Shown here: positions 15,929 through 17,553 of the stretch, one piece after another | Layout of the letters: every line of letters begins with the position of its first letter | Position numbering within the stretch: position 1 is the first letter of the stretch | From: Defluviitaleaceae bacterium | GTDB taxonomy: Bacteria > Bacillota > Clostridia > Lachnospirales > WQUN01 | Length of the DNA: 17,553 nt | Assembly: GCA_009782245.1 (NCBI GenBank) | Contig: WRKK01000342.1 | Span: 1-17,553, forward strand | Direction: 5' to 3' | Made by a program: the position numbers and the translations under genes | The notes under the pieces: generated by a model | What the model was told of the DNA's origin: nothing | The model's input: only the letters and a program-made list of their open reading frames with translations | The model's database searches: none

Positions 15929-16210
15929 GAAATTTGCGAAAAATTGGGCGAATTTTCCCAATCCGCCCAGTTGGGAATTTCGCTACCGCATTTGTGCCGC
16001 CATTTTAAGGAGCATACAGGCAAAACAGTTGCAACGTATATTAACGAGGTAAAAATAGACGAAGTGAAACGGCTATTGGCGGCTGGCGAGGGTAGTGTTT
16101 TGGAGATTTCTGTGCGGTTGGGATTTTCTTCTGCTAAGTATATGGCGGCGGTTTTTCGGCGGGTTGTTGGGGTTGGCATTGGGGAATGGCGGAAGAGTGG
16201 TAGGTTATAG
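15929..16210 (+). pseudogene. AraC-type DNA-binding domain remnant
   Basis: The 93 codons match the double helix-turn-helix domain of AraC/XylS regulators: first HTH around LGISLPHLCRHFKEHTGK, linker YINEVKIDEVKRLLAAG, second HTH around VLEISVRLGFSSAKYMAAVF, then the conserved end near GEWRKSG. The sensor domain that normally precedes it is absent. The frame is continuous with the VWA gene and begins directly after its TAG stop, with no ATG. The only possible start is TTG 15944, and TAGGA lies 13 bases from it, too far for a good site. I call it a truncated remnant. A short expressed DNA-binding domain cannot be excluded because the frame is intact to its TAG. Confidence 0.75.
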
Positions 16211-16233
16211 GATTTTTGTTTGTTTTTTGCATT

Positions 16234-16252
16234 AAAATAAAACGCTTATTTT
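16234..16252. terminator. Weak AT-rich hairpin between converging genes
   Basis: AAAATAA (16234-16240) pairs with TTATTTT (16246-16252) around AACGC. It sits between the AraC remnant and the converging rpn gene. On the minus strand it ends in TTTTATTTT and could be a poor terminator for rpn. The all-AT stem makes this doubtful. Confidence 0.25.
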
Positions 16253-16264
16253 GCGGTTGGGATA

Positions 16265-17056
16265 TTATTGTTTTTTATTTTCGGTGCGTTCTGCAAGCAA
16301 TTTGGCTATTATTTTATCTTTTTCTGCAAGTGCTGATTTCTGTTCCGCATTAGACTCCCTCAACGCCACCAATTCCATATCCCGTCTCCGCCGTTCATCT
16401 TGCTCTTCGCGCCATTTGCGATATTCTTCCTGCGTGGGGGCATCGGCGCTCAATTTAACCAACGTTGCAACTGCCATATTTATCTCCTCCTCTTGGTCGC
16501 AGATTGTCTTTATTAGCGTTTTATCTGCCAAATCTTTTTCCGTAAGAACCGCAAGCCATTTTTCTAGCATAGTCATGTCGTTTTTCAGCGTTTTAATCGA
16601 TTTTGCGTAGGCTTTCATGTTTATGTAGTGCAATTCTAAGGCATCAGAAAATATTTCGCCTGTGGATATATCCGCTATTTTACAGCATTTGTGAACCTTG
16701 TCAACTTCGTTTATGTTCTGCGGATCTATCGGTTCGTTTATGAACGATACGCAAATTACAGGCGGCTGCGAGGAATAATCTTTGCTCTCTTTCAGCCAGG
16801 TTGCATAGGTATGTGCCCACGAGCGTATTGTCTTAAATTTCAATTCGTAAACACTATAAAGGTGCATTTCTATCAGAACTTTTGTGCCGTCGTCCAAAAT
16901 GGCTATTATATCCAAAACTGATAGCTTGTCGTCGTCCGATCGCTTTTCTAAATAGGGGTTGCCTATGGTCAACGATTTTATTATGCGGCGAATACCCGCA
17001 TTTTCAAACACCGCATTTAACAGCGAAATAAGGGCTTGCACTTCCGTTATAAACAT
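16265..17056 (-). pseudogene. Rpn-family PD-(D/E)XK nuclease, 3' part of split gene
   Basis: A 263-residue open frame that is the main part of a recombination-promoting nuclease (Rpn)/PD-(D/E)XK 'putative transposase' family protein. Seen are the FENAGIRRIIKSLTIGNPYL segment, the nuclease core SVLDIIAILDDGTKVLIEMH with Asp49 and Glu63 (this family usually has ExQ; here it is ExH), a helical middle and a charged coiled-coil tail rich in Arg and Glu (about 210-263). The true N-terminus is encoded upstream at 17086-17160 and is separated by a 20-bp insertion and a frameshift. This part retains its own ATG at 17056, overlapping the upstream stop as TGATG, and shows no further lesions. It may therefore still be translated. 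Confidence 0.8.
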
Positions 17057-17160
17057 CAGCTTAACCTGCCCGCCGGCAGGCGGGACGCATAATCTAGCCG
17101 CAAATCCATCAGTTGCGTAAAATCCAAATTGTCCAAATAGGTTGTTTTTTCGTTTTTCAT
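17056..17160 (-). pseudogene. Rpn-family nuclease, 5' part of split gene
   Basis: Starts at ATG 17160 with a perfect GGAGGT (17172-17167) six bases upstream and a promoter behind it, so this is the original start. It encodes MKNEKTTYLDNLD..., then ...QLMDLRLDYA (25 residues). It next reads through the inserted palindrome (SRLPAGRLS) and stops at TGA 17058-17056. Deleting 20 bp (17065-17084) restores ...LDYAFKLMFITEV..., where 'YAFK' is a typical N-terminal motif of this family, giving an ancestral protein of 291 residues. The stop shares its A with the ATG of the downstream part. Confidence 0.8.
17065..17084 (-). repeat. 20-bp REP-like palindromic insertion in rpn
   Basis: On the minus strand it reads CCCGCCTGCCGGCGGGCAGG. 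Two alternative stems are possible: CCTGCC/GGCAGG and CCCGCC/GGCGGG. With flanking T and TT it matches 6456-6478 at 22 of 23 bases, in the opposite orientation. It interrupts an otherwise intact gene, and removal of exactly 20 bases repairs the frame. No target-site duplication is evident. Confidence 0.8.
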
Positions 17161-17180
17161 TTCATTACCTCCTTTTGCTT

Positions 17181-17209
17181 ATTGTACACTAAATTTAGAA
17201 TTTCTACAA
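17181..17209 (-). promoter_or_regulatory. Sigma-A promoter of rpn
   Basis: Read on the minus strand, TTGTAG (17209-17204), a 17-base spacer and TACAAT (17186-17181). The expected start near 17174 falls just before the ribosome binding site, giving a very short leader. Confidence 0.6.
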
Positions 17210-17213
17210 CCCC

Positions 17214-17242
17214 TTGACAAACAGCTTTTTTCCCTATATAAT
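17214..17242 (+). promoter_or_regulatory. Consensus sigma-A promoter of GNAT gene
   Basis: A perfect TTGACA (17214-17219) and a perfect TATAAT (17237-17242) with a 17-base spacer, the strongest promoter in the window by sequence. The -35 lies four bases from the -35 of the divergent rpn promoter, so the two RNA polymerases should compete. Confidence 0.85.
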
Positions 17243-17297
17243 CAAAAAAACATTGCTAAAACCAGAAAATAGGGAAAACATTGAAAGGGGTGCTAAA

Positions 17298-17553
17298 ATG
17301 CTGTTAATACAGGAAAATCTAACGATTCGAAACGCCGTTTTTTCCGATGCCGTACAGTTGCGGGAATGGTGGGCAAATGGCGAAATAATGGCGAGTAGCG
17401 GATTTCCCAACGGGCTTGATACGAAACTGGACGAACTCCAAAACCGCCTAATAAACGCCACTGACAAGTTGCGGATTTTTATGATCGAACTGGACGGCGA
17501 ACCAATCGGCGAAATGAACTACAAAACAGTTTCGCATTCAAATACGCATTCAA
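17298..17553 (+). CDS. GNAT family N-acetyltransferase (partial)
   Basis: The 85 visible residues begin MLLIQENLTIRNAV and continue with LREWWANGEIMASSGFPNGL, the N-terminal pattern of RimJ/Acetyltransf_3-type GNAT proteins, then a beta-strand pair RIFMIELDGEPIGEMNY that leads into the acetyl-CoA fold. The acetyl-CoA binding motif (Q/RxxGxG/A) would lie past the window end, so the substrate cannot be judged. The ATG at 17298 is supported by AGGGG (17286-17290) at 7-base spacing. Transcription comes from the consensus promoter at 17214, giving a leader of about 50 bases. The gene is cut by the window edge, not broken. Confidence 0.85.
   Translation, partial: MLLIQENLTIRNAVFSDAVQLREWWANGEIMASSGFPNGLDTKLDELQNRLINATDKLRIFMIELDGEPIGEMNYKTVSHSNTHS

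Noticed and set aside
16265..17056. Treating the 263-residue Rpn ORF as the complete gene
   Set aside because: The usual N-terminal motif lies upstream in another frame behind a perfect ribosome binding site and is separated by exactly 20 inserted bases.
1..17553. tRNA, rRNA, CRISPR array or complete insertion sequence
   Set aside because: No cloverleaf, rRNA-like, regularly spaced repeat or intact transposase/terminal inverted repeat structure was recognised by eye. The Rpn gene is a nuclease of a transposase-annotated family but has no IS ends.

Overview
The window looks like a chromosomal segment of a Bacillota (Firmicutes) bacterium, probably an uncultured clostridial-type anaerobe. The evidence is the moderate GC content by eye, AGGAGG-type ribosome binding sites, near-consensus sigma-A promoters with 17-bp spacers (often with an extended -10 TG), TTG starts, and family types common in that phylum: a membrane-anchored HtrA with a C-terminal PDZ domain, SbcCD, and a PD-(D/E)XK 'Rpn' nuclease. 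I cannot name a genus.

Layout. (1) 76-2751, minus strand: ilvC-cimA, a two-gene isoleucine/branched-chain amino acid operon (ketol-acid reductoisomerase and citramalate synthase) with abutting stop and start codons. It is transcribed divergently from (2) cca (tRNA CCA-adding enzyme, 2953-4290), followed by htrA (4425-6326) with its own promoter and a good intrinsic terminator. (3) 6420-6807: a scar made of small GC-rich palindromic repeats and the last ~100 codons of a family-2 glycosyltransferase whose catalytic half is gone. (4) 6811-11428: sbcD-sbcC (double-strand break/hairpin nuclease) from a good promoter, with a complete small phosphoglycosyl transferase just downstream. (5) 11551-15928: a tightly coupled three-gene cassette consisting of a MoxR-like AAA+ ATPase with an unrecognised ~240-residue N-terminal region, a Sel1-repeat protein, and a VWA protein carrying both a MIDAS motif and an HExxH motif. 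This is the most system-like unit in the window. (6) 15929-16210: an AraC-type DNA-binding domain remnant, in frame directly after the VWA stop codon. (7) 16265-17160, minus strand: an Rpn-family nuclease gene split by a 20-bp palindromic insertion. (8) 17298-end: the start of a GNAT acetyltransferase behind a perfect TTGACA-17-TATAAT promoter.

How the parts relate. IlvC and CimA act in the same pathway. SbcC and SbcD form one complex. The AAA+/Sel1/VWA proteins very likely act together: MoxR-type ATPases commonly pair with VWA proteins as remodelling machines, here with a Sel1 scaffold and a putative metallopeptidase site. The most concrete new observation is a short mobile-looking palindrome. 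It occurs at 17065-17084 inside the rpn gene and, with one mismatch, at 6457-6476 next to the truncated glycosyltransferase. Removing exactly 20 bp from rpn restores the reading frame and the residues expected there. The insertion itself creates a TGATG stop/start overlap that may let the downstream part be translated.
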